Source of the DNA: Nitrospira sp.
Lineage (GTDB): Bacteria > Nitrospirota > Nitrospiria > Nitrospirales > Nitrospiraceae
Length of the DNA stretch: 64,000 bases
Assembly: GCA_031315995.1 (NCBI GenBank)
Contig: JALDRG010000011.1
Location: forward strand, 62,001 to 126,000
Reading direction: 5' to 3'
In this document: one piece after another, positions 45,184 to 52,519 of the stretch
Numbering within the stretch: the first letter of the stretch is position 1
Layout: each line of letters begins with the position of its first letter
Position numbers and translations under genes: made by a program
The notes under the pieces: model-generated
What the model was told of the DNA's origin: nothing
The model's input: only the letters and a program-made list of their open reading frames with translations
Databases searched by the model: none

Positions 45184-46710
45184 TTATTCAAGAGAGCGAC
45201 TGTCATTGGATGGGAGGCTTCCGGCATCCCGCAGGCACTCGTCCGACCAGGCCCGAATGTCGTGGGTCTCAAGATAGGCCCGCATGCGACGCATGCGGTG
45301 TCGGCGTTCCTCCAAGGGCATTTCAATGGCCTGGCGAATGGCGTCGGCAACCCCTTCGAGGTCGTAGGGATTGATGACCAAGGCATCGGTCAGCTCCTCA
45401 GCCGCGCCGGCCATCTGGCTCACCAGCAGCACGCCTTTTTCGTCGACCTGGCTGGCGACATATTCCTTGGCGACCAGATTCATGCCGTCGTAGACGGAAC
45501 TCACCAGGGCCAAGTCGGCCATCCGATAATAGGCGGCGAGGGTATTCATGCCGATGCGTCCTTCACGGAATTCGATCGGACGCCAGCGCGATGCCTGGGG
45601 GCTTCCGAGGTCGGAGCTGCTGCCGTAACGCATATTGATGTCGTTGACGGTCTCACGGATGAGTTCCCGGTAGCTGCGATAGGCCTCGACATCGCCTCTG
45701 GTCGGTACAGCAATCTGAATGAAGGTGAAGCGGCCTCGATAGTGAGGGTACTGCTCGAAGAAGGCATCCACCGCCCACAATCGCTTGAGGAGCCCCTTGG
45801 TATAGTCCAGGCGATCGACGCCCAGCCCGATGCGGATCTCGGGTTGAAAGATATGCAGATTGCGCAAGACATCCATCGCGCGTGCGACTTGCGACGATTG
45901 GGCCCGTTCCGACCAAGTCTGGAAACTGACACTGATCGGCCTGGCCACGAGCCGCGTCGTATGGCCTTTGTATTCGATCTGGTGACCATCGCTCCGGACG
46001 TCGGCGCCCAGGAATTCCTTTGCGCATTCGACAAAACAATGGAGAAAACTTCTCGTCTGGAACATCGCCAGGTCGCTGGCCAGCAGCGATTCAAGCAGTT
46101 CCAGACGTTCGGGCAGTATGCGAAATGCGTCGGGACCGGGCCAAGGCGTATGCCAGAAAACCGCGACCGGCTGGCTTGGCAACGAGGCCTTGATCAGGCC
46201 GGGGAGCAGGGCCAGGTGGAAGTCGTGAATCCAGACAAAGCTGGACTTGTCGCCTAACTCATCGAGGACGACCGCCGCGAACTTCGCGTTCATGGCTTGG
46301 TAGGCGTGCCAAAACGACTTCCGATAGGCCACACGGTCCAACGTGAGATGGCATAACGGCCAGAGCACTTGGTTGGCATAGCCCTGGTAGCCGCCTTTGA
46401 TCTCAGACGCGTCCAGCCAGACGCGGCGTAGCCGATAGGTCGGGGCGTCGGGAGGCACTTCTACGACCATGTCTTGGTCCACCACGTCGCGGTCTGATTT
46501 GCCGCTGCCCCAAGCAATCCATGTGCCGCCGAGCCGCCGCATGACCGGATCGAGTGCCGACGTCAGGCCGCCGGACGTTCGTTCCCAGATCAGACGATTC
46601 TTGATCAGTCGATGTTCGTAGGGCTCTCGATTCGAGACCATGATGAGGCGTGACAGGGAGAGATCGTTCTCTGGTTGCAGTTCTTCGAGGGAAGCGTGAG
46701 ACGGACTCAT
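45184..46710 (-). CDS. otsA: trehalose-6-phosphate synthase-like glycosyltransferase (GT20)
   Basis: Makes trehalose-6-phosphate (or a related sugar phosphate) from a nucleotide sugar and glucose-6-phosphate. The 508 residues hold GT20 blocks: SRLIMVSNREPYEHR near 20, TSGGLTSALDPV near 47, VWIHDFHLALLPGL near 157, FWHTPWPGPD near 183, LGVDRLDYTKGLLKRL near 300, and VSSVYDGMNLVAKEY near 408, which carries the conserved D-G-M-N-L. GGL replaces the more common G-G-L-A-x loop in E. coli, so donor and acceptor are uncertain. GAAGG lies before the ATG. No phosphatase (OtsB) is adjacent. The G-x-D-x-Y repeat protein follows. Confidence 0.85.
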   Translation of the reverse strand: MSPSHASLEELQPENDLSLSRLIMVSNREPYEHRLIKNRLIWERTSGGLTSALDPVMRRLGGTWIAWGSGKSDRDVVDQDMVVEVPPDAPTYRLRRVWLDASEIKGGYQGYANQVLWPLCHLTLDRVAYRKSFWHAYQAMNAKFAAVVLDELGDKSSFVWIHDFHLALLPGLIKASLPSQPVAVFWHTPWPGPDAFRILPERLELLESLLASDLAMFQTRSFLHCFVECAKEFLGADVRSDGHQIEYKGHTTRLVARPISVSFQTWSERAQSSQVARAMDVLRNLHIFQPEIRIGLGVDRLDYTKGLLKRLWAVDAFFEQYPHYRGRFTFIQIAVPTRGDVEAYRSYRELIRETVNDINMRYGSSSDLGSPQASRWRPIEFREGRIGMNTLAAYYRMADLALVSSVYDGMNLVAKEYVASQVDEKGVLLVSQMAGAAEELTDALVINPYDLEGVADAIRQAIEMPLEERRHRMRRMRAYLETHDIRAWSDECLRDAGSLPSNDSRSLE

Positions 46711-46959
46711 ATGCCTTCGAGGTTCCTGTGACGAGGGGAGGATAGCTGCGTCATATCCATCGATTGAAAATAGGAGTCTTTCGCCGTGCTGTCAAGGGTT
46801 GTGTGCCAGCGCGAGATGCTTGTGATCCGGAGCATCTGGCGTATGGTTGATGGCAGGAAATCAAATTGCGCAAAGCCATTGGTCCGCGCCTGTTCTGCCG
46901 CTTCCTCCTGGCTGGAAGTGATAGGCCGAGAGGTCCTCTCTTCTATCGGCGATATGCCA

Positions 46960-48144
46960 TCAGCGCTTATCTGCGGCTCCGATCTGCGGGCGTGGTTTTC
47001 TGAGGCTGCCGGCCACCATGCGAAATTCGAAGAGGCGGCATTCGATCGCCCCGTTGAAGAGTGGGACACGACGGGAAGGGGCCAGGCGCAACTGTCCGGG
47101 CAGTTTCAAGTCGGCCGTAAAGATGTGCACCGTCCAGCCGCAGAAGTGCTTTTTCAATTGGTCGCCGAATTGCGGATAAAAGGTGCGCAGAGTCTCCGAC
47201 TCTCCCATGCGGTGGCCGTAGGGAGGATTCGTGACGAGGAGGCCGGCCTCGGCTGGGGCGGGGAGCTGCAGGACATCCCCCTGCCGAAGCGTGACAGTTT
47301 CGCTGCTCCCGGCGATGTTGAGATTGGCCTTGATCGACGCAATCGCATGCGCGCTGTGATCGGCCGCGTGGATCAAGCCCGGTTCAACAGGGAGTACCGC
47401 GGCCTGGAGTTCCGCACGCAGATCGTTCAGCAGCCGAGGATCACAGGACAGCAGTTTTTCGAACGCGAACTGCCGGCCGATACCGGGGGCGACTCGGCGT
47501 GCCATCAACGCGGCCTCGATGACAAACGTTCCGCTGCCGCACATGGGATCGTAGAGCAGGGTGTCCGGCGTCCACTTCGCGAGGCGCAGGATGCCGGCCG
47601 CGAGATTTTCTCTGATCGGCGCATCTCCGGCCGACTTTCGCCAGCCCCGTTTGAACAGCGGCTCGCCGGAAGTATCCAGATAGAAGGTGCAGGTGGTCGA
47701 ATCCAAGTACACCGCGATCAGCATGTCCGGCGCGTGGGTGTCTACCGTCGGGCGCTTGCCCCGTGCAAATTGGAATCGATCGCAGACGGCATCCTTCACC
47801 CGCAGGGTGACAAAATCCAAACTCTTCAGCGGACAGTGGTGCGCGCTCACCTTCACCTTGATCGTCTGCTGCGGGGTGAACCAATCCTGCCAGCGGATCG
47901 CCTTGGCCGCGTCATACACATCGTGCTCGTCGCGATAGGAGCCTTCGGCGATACGCAGGAGGATACGGCTGGCGATACGGCTTTGCAGATTCACCCGATA
48001 ACAGAGGGCAAGGGGACCGCGAAAGGCGACTCCACCGGCCGTGGCCTCCACGTCGGAGGCGCCCAGGTGGGTGAGTTCGTCGACGAGGACGGCTTCGAGT
48101 CCGCGAGGGCAGGGTGCAAAGAAGGCCTGGTTTGTGCTATCCAT
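46960..48144 (-). CDS. THUMP-domain SAM methyltransferase (RlmL-like)
   Basis: A 394-residue RNA methyltransferase candidate. The N-terminal half has the THUMP pattern (residues 1-160: FAPCPRGLEAVLVDEL, VAFRGPLALCYRVNL). The C-terminal half is a Rossmann methyltransferase with DPMCGSGTFVIEA near 205 (SAM site) and VTNPPYGHRMG near 318 (the N-P-P-Y motif of N6- or N2-acting enzymes). It matches the N-terminal half of E. coli RlmL (m2G2445 in 23S rRNA), but it lacks the second catalytic domain of RlmKL. It is divergent from a Nudix gene, with 34 bases between the two starts. Confidence 0.85.
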   Translation of the reverse strand: MDSTNQAFFAPCPRGLEAVLVDELTHLGASDVEATAGGVAFRGPLALCYRVNLQSRIASRILLRIAEGSYRDEHDVYDAAKAIRWQDWFTPQQTIKVKVSAHHCPLKSLDFVTLRVKDAVCDRFQFARGKRPTVDTHAPDMLIAVYLDSTTCTFYLDTSGEPLFKRGWRKSAGDAPIRENLAAGILRLAKWTPDTLLYDPMCGSGTFVIEAALMARRVAPGIGRQFAFEKLLSCDPRLLNDLRAELQAAVLPVEPGLIHAADHSAHAIASIKANLNIAGSSETVTLRQGDVLQLPAPAEAGLLVTNPPYGHRMGESETLRTFYPQFGDQLKKHFCGWTVHIFTADLKLPGQLRLAPSRRVPLFNGAIECRLFEFRMVAGSLRKPRPQIGAADKR

Positions 48145-48178
48145 TTCTGTCTTTCTGTCGTCGTGATTGGGAGCCGCA

Positions 48179-48721
48179 ATGAAGTTCTGCAGCGAGTGTG
48201 GGGCCGGGCTGTCGACCAGAATTCCTCCCGGTGATAACCTGCCGCGATTTGTGTGCGATACTTGTCAGGCCATCCATTACATCAACCCGAAAATCGTCGC
48301 CGGCTGCATTCCTGAGTGGGAAGGCAAGATTTTGCTGTGCCGCCGGGCGATCGAGCCGCGCACCGGCCATTGGACCTTTCCCGCGGGTTTCATGGAGATC
48401 GGAGAGAGCACCGAACAGGCGGCGATCCGTGAAACCTTTGAAGAGGCGCATGCCGATGTGGAGATCACGTCGCTGTATGCCGTGCTGAGTCTGCCCCGTA
48501 TCAGCCAAGTCCATATGGTCTTTCGCGGCTCCATGCGGGCCCCGGAGTTCAAACCCGGCACGGAAAGCCTGGACGTGCAATTGTTCGCGCTGGACGACAT
48601 TCCGTGGGAGGATTTGGCCTTTCCCGTAATCCATGAGGCGCTCGAACGCTATGTCGCCGATGTGGCCCGTGGCACCTTTTCCATGCATTTCGGCAGCGTT
48701 TTTCCCCGGATGAAATCGTAG
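48179..48721 (+). CDS. Nudix hydrolase with N-terminal zinc ribbon
   Basis: A 180-residue pyrophosphatase of the NADH/ADP-ribose type. A zinc ribbon (C4-x2-C7 in FCSECGAG; then VCDTCQAIHY) leads to a Nudix domain with the full box G-x5-E-x7-R-E-x2-E-E: GFMEIGE, then REtfEE (TFEEAHADV). It also has the tail strands after the box. GGGAG stands before the ATG; an upstream TTG is less likely. It is divergent from the methyltransferase gene, and convergent with the HesB-like gene. Confidence 0.88.
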   Translation: MKFCSECGAGLSTRIPPGDNLPRFVCDTCQAIHYINPKIVAGCIPEWEGKILLCRRAIEPRTGHWTFPAGFMEIGESTEQAAIRETFEEAHADVEITSLYAVLSLPRISQVHMVFRGSMRAPEFKPGTESLDVQLFALDDIPWEDLAFPVIHEALERYVADVARGTFSMHFGSVFPRMKS

Positions 48722-48803
48722 TCTGATTCAATTCCCGCAGGAAACTTACAAAGGACGGCCGGTGAGGCGAGAACAAAGCCCGCGGCCTTGTTCAGCATCC
48801 TGG

Positions 48804-49112
48804 CTAGTTGCTGCTGGGCATGATCAGCCCCAAGTCGTTCGACGGGGGATGCGCGAAGGTGAATCCCTTGTCGGCCTGGTACTCCACGGTCATTCCGCTG
48901 GTGCGGTGCACACTCGCGCGATCCAGGGCGATCGTCAAACCTTCGATGTGCTGCACTTCGTCTTCCTCCAAGGCCGCAGGTTCAAGCGTAATGGATAAGG
49001 ACAGGCGTTGCTCATCCACGTCGCGCAGCGTAATCCGCACGACCGGATCTTCCGGATGTTCCTCGATCAGCTTGCGCAACCGTTCGATGGCGGTCCAGGT
49101 GAGATTCAACAT
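48804..49112 (-). CDS. HesB/IscA-fold protein without cysteines
   Basis: A 102-residue protein with the IscA/HesB fold pattern: LNLTWTAIERLRKLIEE, VVRITLRDVDEQRLSLSI, DRASVHRTSGMTVEYQ and FTFAHPPSNDLGL. Each of the three cluster-binding cysteines (one mid-protein and the C-x-C end) is absent; in fact the whole protein has none. So Fe-S scaffold activity is unlikely. It starts two bases after the stop of the RelE-like toxin gene on the same strand, so the two are one operon with the antitoxin and probably the sigma factor upstream. Role unknown. Confidence 0.7.
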   Translation of the reverse strand: MLNLTWTAIERLRKLIEEHPEDPVVRITLRDVDEQRLSLSITLEPAALEEDEVQHIEGLTIALDRASVHRTSGMTVEYQADKGFTFAHPPSNDLGLIMPSSN

Positions 49113-49114
49113 GG

Positions 49115-49390
49115 TCAGGCCGGTTTAGCGCGTTGTGTCGGTGCCGCGTGATGGATGTGGTGAATGTCCACGAGTTGTTCGGTTCGGTCGATCGAATAAA
49201 AAATCCGCCAGTCGCCCACGGCGTATTTGTGGATGCCGGGCAGATCGGCGGCGACCGGCTCATGGCGCAGATTGTCCACATTGGAAGCCAGCCATTTTGT
49301 CTTGTCGAACAGGCGTTGCGCCATGGCAGGATCCGCCACGCGCAGGTCGGTGATCACATCGGGCCGGAAGGCTAAACGGAACCAGGGCAT
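49115..49390 (-). CDS. RelE/ParE-type toxin
   Basis: A 91-residue toxin of the RelE/ParE superfamily: VAADLPGIHKYAVGDWRIFY then SIDRTEQLVDIHHIHH, the strand-turn-strand with the conserved basic/aromatic residues that mark this fold. A short helical head (FRPDVITDLRVADPAMAQRL) matches. It begins one base after the antitoxin stop and is followed two bases later by the HesB-like gene. Whether it cuts mRNA or hits gyrase cannot be told. GTGACAT precedes the ATG. Confidence 0.8.
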   Translation of the reverse strand: MPWFRLAFRPDVITDLRVADPAMAQRLFDKTKWLASNVDNLRHEPVAADLPGIHKYAVGDWRIFYSIDRTEQLVDIHHIHHAAPTQRAKPA

Positions 49391-49391
49391 G

Positions 49392-49610
49392 TCACCACCG
49401 CAGGCCGAGCTTGTCGGCCACTTCGTCACCCGTGAGACGGTCCGTTGAAGTCAGCGATTGCTTGAGGCGATCGCGAACCGATTCGCCGATTGGAGCGCCC
49501 AGATCCGGGTCGCCCAGCAACGTACGTAGCCGATCATCGACGATTCCTTCGACCAGGTTCTTCAATTCGGCCAGGCTGAGGTTGGAAGGGGTCATTGTGG
49601 GTTCTGTCAT
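49392..49610 (-). CDS. antitoxin for the RelE-like toxin
   Basis: A 72-residue acidic helical protein (MTEPTMTPSNLSLAELKNLV at the start, GEEVADKLGLRW-like end) directly before a RelE-like gene. It matches antitoxins commonly found with such toxins: ELKNLVEGIVDDRL then LLGDPDLG and a long helix. The ATG at 49610 is favoured by a GGTGA site; longer frames overlap the sigma gene. Antitoxin-toxin-HesB order and 1-2-base gaps mark a single operon. Confidence 0.75.
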   Translation of the reverse strand: MTEPTMTPSNLSLAELKNLVEGIVDDRLRTLLGDPDLGAPIGESVRDRLKQSLTSTDRLTGDEVADKLGLRW

Positions 49611-49650
49611 CGTGTCACCAAGATCATGCTGGGAGCATACGGGGCTGGTC

Positions 49651-50268
49651 TCAGGAATTGCAAGACGGAGCTGAGGATGAAGCCGCAGAATGTTGATTGT
49701 TGCCGGCTGCTTCGCAGGAACAATCCAGACAACCATGGACGGAACAGGTGCCGCAGGCCTGTTCGATTCGGCGACGAAGCGCCGCCCTGGCCCGATGCAC
49801 GCGAACCGCCGCATTTTCGGCGGTGATCCCTGATTGCTCAGCGAGGTCCTTTAGTTTGCCTTCTTCCAGATCCACGATCCGCAGGGCTTCGCGATATTCT
49901 GGCTTGAGTGTCTCCAACAGGCCAGAGACGCATTGGCAGATCTCCTGACGCAGCTCCGCTTCGGGCTCCTGAACATCCGGAAATTCCCTTCTCCAGGTTT
50001 CCATCGCTCGTGCGGCGGTGGTCCGCTGACGGTAGTGATCGATCACGGCGTTGCGGAGTACCCGATAAAACCAGGCGATGACCTTTTCGTCCTGCACGCC
50101 GGCCCCGCGCTCCAATCCGCGAATAAAGGCCGCTTGCAAAATGTCTTCCGCCACGGCGCGAGATTCCACGCGCCGTTCCAAGAAGGCCAGGAACTCACGG
50201 TGTCCCTTCACCAGTTGCGCAATGGCCTCCTGCGAGAGTGCTGTCGAAGTATTTGATTCGAGGGTCAT
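49651..50268 (-). CDS. ECF sigma factor with cysteine/histidine-rich C-terminal tail
   Basis: A 205-residue sigma-70-family ECF factor. Region 2 (about 20-95): FLAFLERRVESRAVAEDILQ and WFYRVLRNAVIDHYRQR; region 4 (about 120-175): LKPEYREALRIVDLEEGKLK, then AVRVHRARAALRRRIE. After region 4 comes ACGTCSVHGCLDCSCE, six cysteines (C-x2-C-x3-C-x2-C-x-C) and a histidine, which suggests bound zinc or a metal/redox sensor. No anti-sigma gene is adjacent; the tail could be the control part. It is divergent from a metallothionein-like gene and 40 bases upstream of the antitoxin-toxin-HesB genes. Confidence 0.88.
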   Translation of the reverse strand: MTLESNTSTALSQEAIAQLVKGHREFLAFLERRVESRAVAEDILQAAFIRGLERGAGVQDEKVIAWFYRVLRNAVIDHYRQRTTAARAMETWRREFPDVQEPEAELRQEICQCVSGLLETLKPEYREALRIVDLEEGKLKDLAEQSGITAENAAVRVHRARAALRRRIEQACGTCSVHGCLDCSCEAAGNNQHSAASSSAPSCNS

Positions 50269-50298
50269 GGGAGTAGCTTACCAAACCGTGTGCAGAAC

Positions 50299-50324
50299 TG
50301 TAAGGTTTCCGAGTGTCCTGCGTC
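50299..50324 (+). promoter_or_regulatory. candidate ECF-type promoter before the Cys-rich gene
   Basis: TGTAAGG (50299-50305) and CGTC (50321-50324), separated by 15 bases, resemble the TGTAA / CGTC pair of several ECF sigma promoters. It lies 50 bases before the Cys-rich ATG at 50374 and just after the ECF sigma gene start on the other strand. The match is short, so it is a lead, not proof. Confidence 0.35.
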
Positions 50325-50373
50325 AGCCTCAGTGACGACGCAATGACGCGTCGGCATTTCAAGGAGATCCACC

Positions 50374-50535
50374 ATGGCCAAAGTGAAAACGTCCACCACG
50401 CAGCAGGCTGCGAAGGCAAGCTGCTGCGGAACCTGCGATTGTGTATCCTGTTCCTGCGGGTGCCAGGCAAACGCCTGTCGCTGCGAGCAAACCAACTGCC
50501 AATGTGGGTGCCGCACACGAAGCTCCGGTCGGTAG
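50374..50535 (+). CDS. metallothionein-like Cys-rich small protein
   Basis: A 53-residue protein with 12 cysteines in its last 37 residues, too short for many gene callers. After a basic head (MAKVKTSTTQQAAK) it reads CCGTCDCVSCSCGCQ, then NACRCEQTNCQCGCR, and ends TRSSGR. The C-x-C and C-C pairs are of the kind found in metallothioneins and could bind Zn, Cu, Cd or Fe-S. There are no aromatic residues and few hydrophobic ones. AAGGAG is nine bases before the ATG. It is divergent from an ECF sigma factor whose own tail is Cys-rich. Metal storage or sensing is inference from composition and context. Confidence 0.75.
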   Translation: MAKVKTSTTQQAAKASCCGTCDCVSCSCGCQANACRCEQTNCQCGCRTRSSGR

Positions 50536-50702
50536 GCTGGTTATGCCCCGCCCGCCGGACTGTGGTGGGCGGGGTCTCAGATCTCAACAGACGAGGCCAT
50601 GTGATCCGGCATTGAGCGGACTTCGCCGCTCGCGTATCATGCGTAATCTCGCGAGGTGCGGTGCATGAAGTTGGGACAGCGACGAAGAAGTGAATTGATC
50701 CC

Positions 50703-51164
50703 ATGCAGCGCTTGGAATTAACTGTTCCTCCACTGGCTCTCGTGCTGCTCGCGGGTGGATTCATGTGGATCATCACCTGGGCAACGCCGGCCCTTGAGTT
50801 TGCCTTTCCGGCCGGACTCATCTGCGCAGCGGGCGCGGTGCTTGTCGGCATCACCATAGCAGGGATGGGTGTGTTTTCATTCAGCCGTGCCAAAACAACC
50901 GTTCATCCCATGAAGCCGGATTCCTCTTCCGCGCTGGTCGTGACCGGCATCTATCGACTCACACGCAATCCGATGTATCTGGGCTTCTTGCTGTTGCTGG
51001 TCGGCTGGGGCATATTCCTCTCGAACGCGCTGGCTTTCCTGGTACTTCCCGGTTTCGTCATGTATATGAATCGTTTCCAAATCGAACCGGAGGAAAGGGC
51101 GCTCACCCGCCTGTTCGGCCAGGCATTTGTGATCTATCGTAGCCAGGTCCGGAGATGGATATAA
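50703..51164 (+). CDS. isoprenylcysteine-methyltransferase-like membrane protein
   Basis: A 153-residue integral membrane enzyme candidate of the ICMT/phospholipid N-methyltransferase group. Membrane helices lie near residues 10-30, 35-55 and 90-120. The signature block is GIYRLTRNPMYLGFLLLLVG, followed by RFQIEPEERALTRLFGQAF then YRSQVRRWI at the end. This is the family's R-H/N-P-x-Y and E-E-x-x-L pattern. The substrate could be a lipid, sulfide or other small nucleophile. It is downstream of the Cys-rich gene on the same strand, about 170 bases away, so co-transcription is possible. Confidence 0.8.
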   Translation: MQRLELTVPPLALVLLAGGFMWIITWATPALEFAFPAGLICAAGAVLVGITIAGMGVFSFSRAKTTVHPMKPDSSSALVVTGIYRLTRNPMYLGFLLLLVGWGIFLSNALAFLVLPGFVMYMNRFQIEPEERALTRLFGQAFVIYRSQVRRWI

Positions 51165-51259
51165 CCCGGTACAGGATGATCTCATATTAATCCGATTGGG
51201 TTGGCGATCGGCTGCGTTCTTCAAAACTTCTTAATGAAACCGGCGGGGCCTGATTTCTC

Positions 51260-52519
51260 ATGCGCTTCATTCACGCTTCCGACCTCCACATCGATAGTCC
51301 CTTGCGCGGCCTGGACCGGTACGATGGTGCGCCGGTTGAGCGCTTGCGCACCGCGACTCGCAGCGCACTGGAGCGCTTGGTAGACAAGGCGCTCGCCGAG
51401 GGCGTGGACTTCGTGCTGTTCGCGGGTGACATCTATGATCGGGATTGGCAAGATTTTCACACCGGCCTGTTCTTTCGCGGGCAGATGGTTCGGTTGGAGC
51501 GCGCGGGCATCCGTTGTTGCATCGTGCAGGGAAACCACGATGCGCAGGGGGTGATCTCGCGGCAGTTGACCCTGCCGTCCAATGTCACGGTGTTTTCCAG
51601 CCGCACGGCCCAGACGATCCGGCTCGATGACCTGTCCGTGGCCATTCATGGACGTAGCTTCCCGGAGCGCGAGGTGAACGAAGACCTGGTTCCGTCCTAC
51701 CCGCCGCCGGTGCCGGGCTTTTTTAATATCGGTCTGCTGCATACGAGTCTGACGGGGCGAGCCGGCCACGATACCTATGCGCCGACCGATCTGCCGACGC
51801 TGGTCGCCAAGGGATATGACTACTGGGCGCTGGGGCATGTCCACGCGCGCGAAATGGTGAACGCGCAGCCGCGCATCGTTTTTTGCGGCAACCTGCAAGG
51901 ACGCCATGCGAAAGAAACGGGAGCGAAGGGGTGTGAGCTCGTGACGGTGGAAGCCGGACGTCTCGAGGCAGAATTCGTCGCGCTGGATGTGGTGCGCTGG
52001 AGTCAGTTGACGGTGTCGCTCGAGGGCGTGGATCGCTTGGAATCTCTGCACGAAGCCTTTGCCCACGCGATGGAGCCGCTGCTCGCCGGGACGACGGATC
52101 GTCTGCATGCGGTGCGTGTGACGTTGACGGGATCGACTGAGTTGCACCGGCTGGAGGCTGCACAACCGGGGACGCTCGCTGCGGCGATGTATGCGGCCGC
52201 TCAAGACATCGGCGTGGCGGAGATCTGGATCGAGCAAGTCCGACTCGAGCTCTCCATGCCGCTGGATCGTGCCCAGGCTGTCCAACGCCAAGATGCGGTC
52301 GGTGAGTTGGTCCGTCTGGTCGATGCGATTGTGAACGACGATGCGGAACTGATGCGCCGAGCGCAGGTTGAATTGGGCGACCTGCTTGGCGCGATGCCCG
52401 CGGAAGTCACGGCCGGCGATGTGCCGCGGCTCGACGACCTCACTGAACTACGCAGTCTGATGTTGGATGCGGAAGCCACAGTGCTGGCGCGCCTGTCCGC
52501 TGCTGGAGAAGAGGCATGA
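51260..52519 (+). CDS. SbcD-like metallophosphoesterase (YhaO type)
   Basis: A 419-residue Mre11/SbcD-type nuclease or phosphodiesterase. Metal ligand motifs: FIHASDLHIDSPL near 3, LFAGDIYDRD near 53, QGNHDAQG near 92, HTSLTGRAGHD near 157, and LGHVHARE near 192. The length and DLHIDSP start fit the YhaO type that pairs with YhaN. Its stop overlaps the next ATG by four bases (ATGA), so it is coupled to a large SbcC-like ATPase. Likely role: processing of DNA ends or structures. Confidence 0.9.
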   Translation: MRFIHASDLHIDSPLRGLDRYDGAPVERLRTATRSALERLVDKALAEGVDFVLFAGDIYDRDWQDFHTGLFFRGQMVRLERAGIRCCIVQGNHDAQGVISRQLTLPSNVTVFSSRTAQTIRLDDLSVAIHGRSFPEREVNEDLVPSYPPPVPGFFNIGLLHTSLTGRAGHDTYAPTDLPTLVAKGYDYWALGHVHAREMVNAQPRIVFCGNLQGRHAKETGAKGCELVTVEAGRLEAEFVALDVVRWSQLTVSLEGVDRLESLHEAFAHAMEPLLAGTTDRLHAVRVTLTGSTELHRLEAAQPGTLAAAMYAAAQDIGVAEIWIEQVRLELSMPLDRAQAVQRQDAVGELVRLVDAIVNDDAELMRRAQVELGDLLGAMPAEVTAGDVPRLDDLTELRSLMLDAEATVLARLSAAGEEA

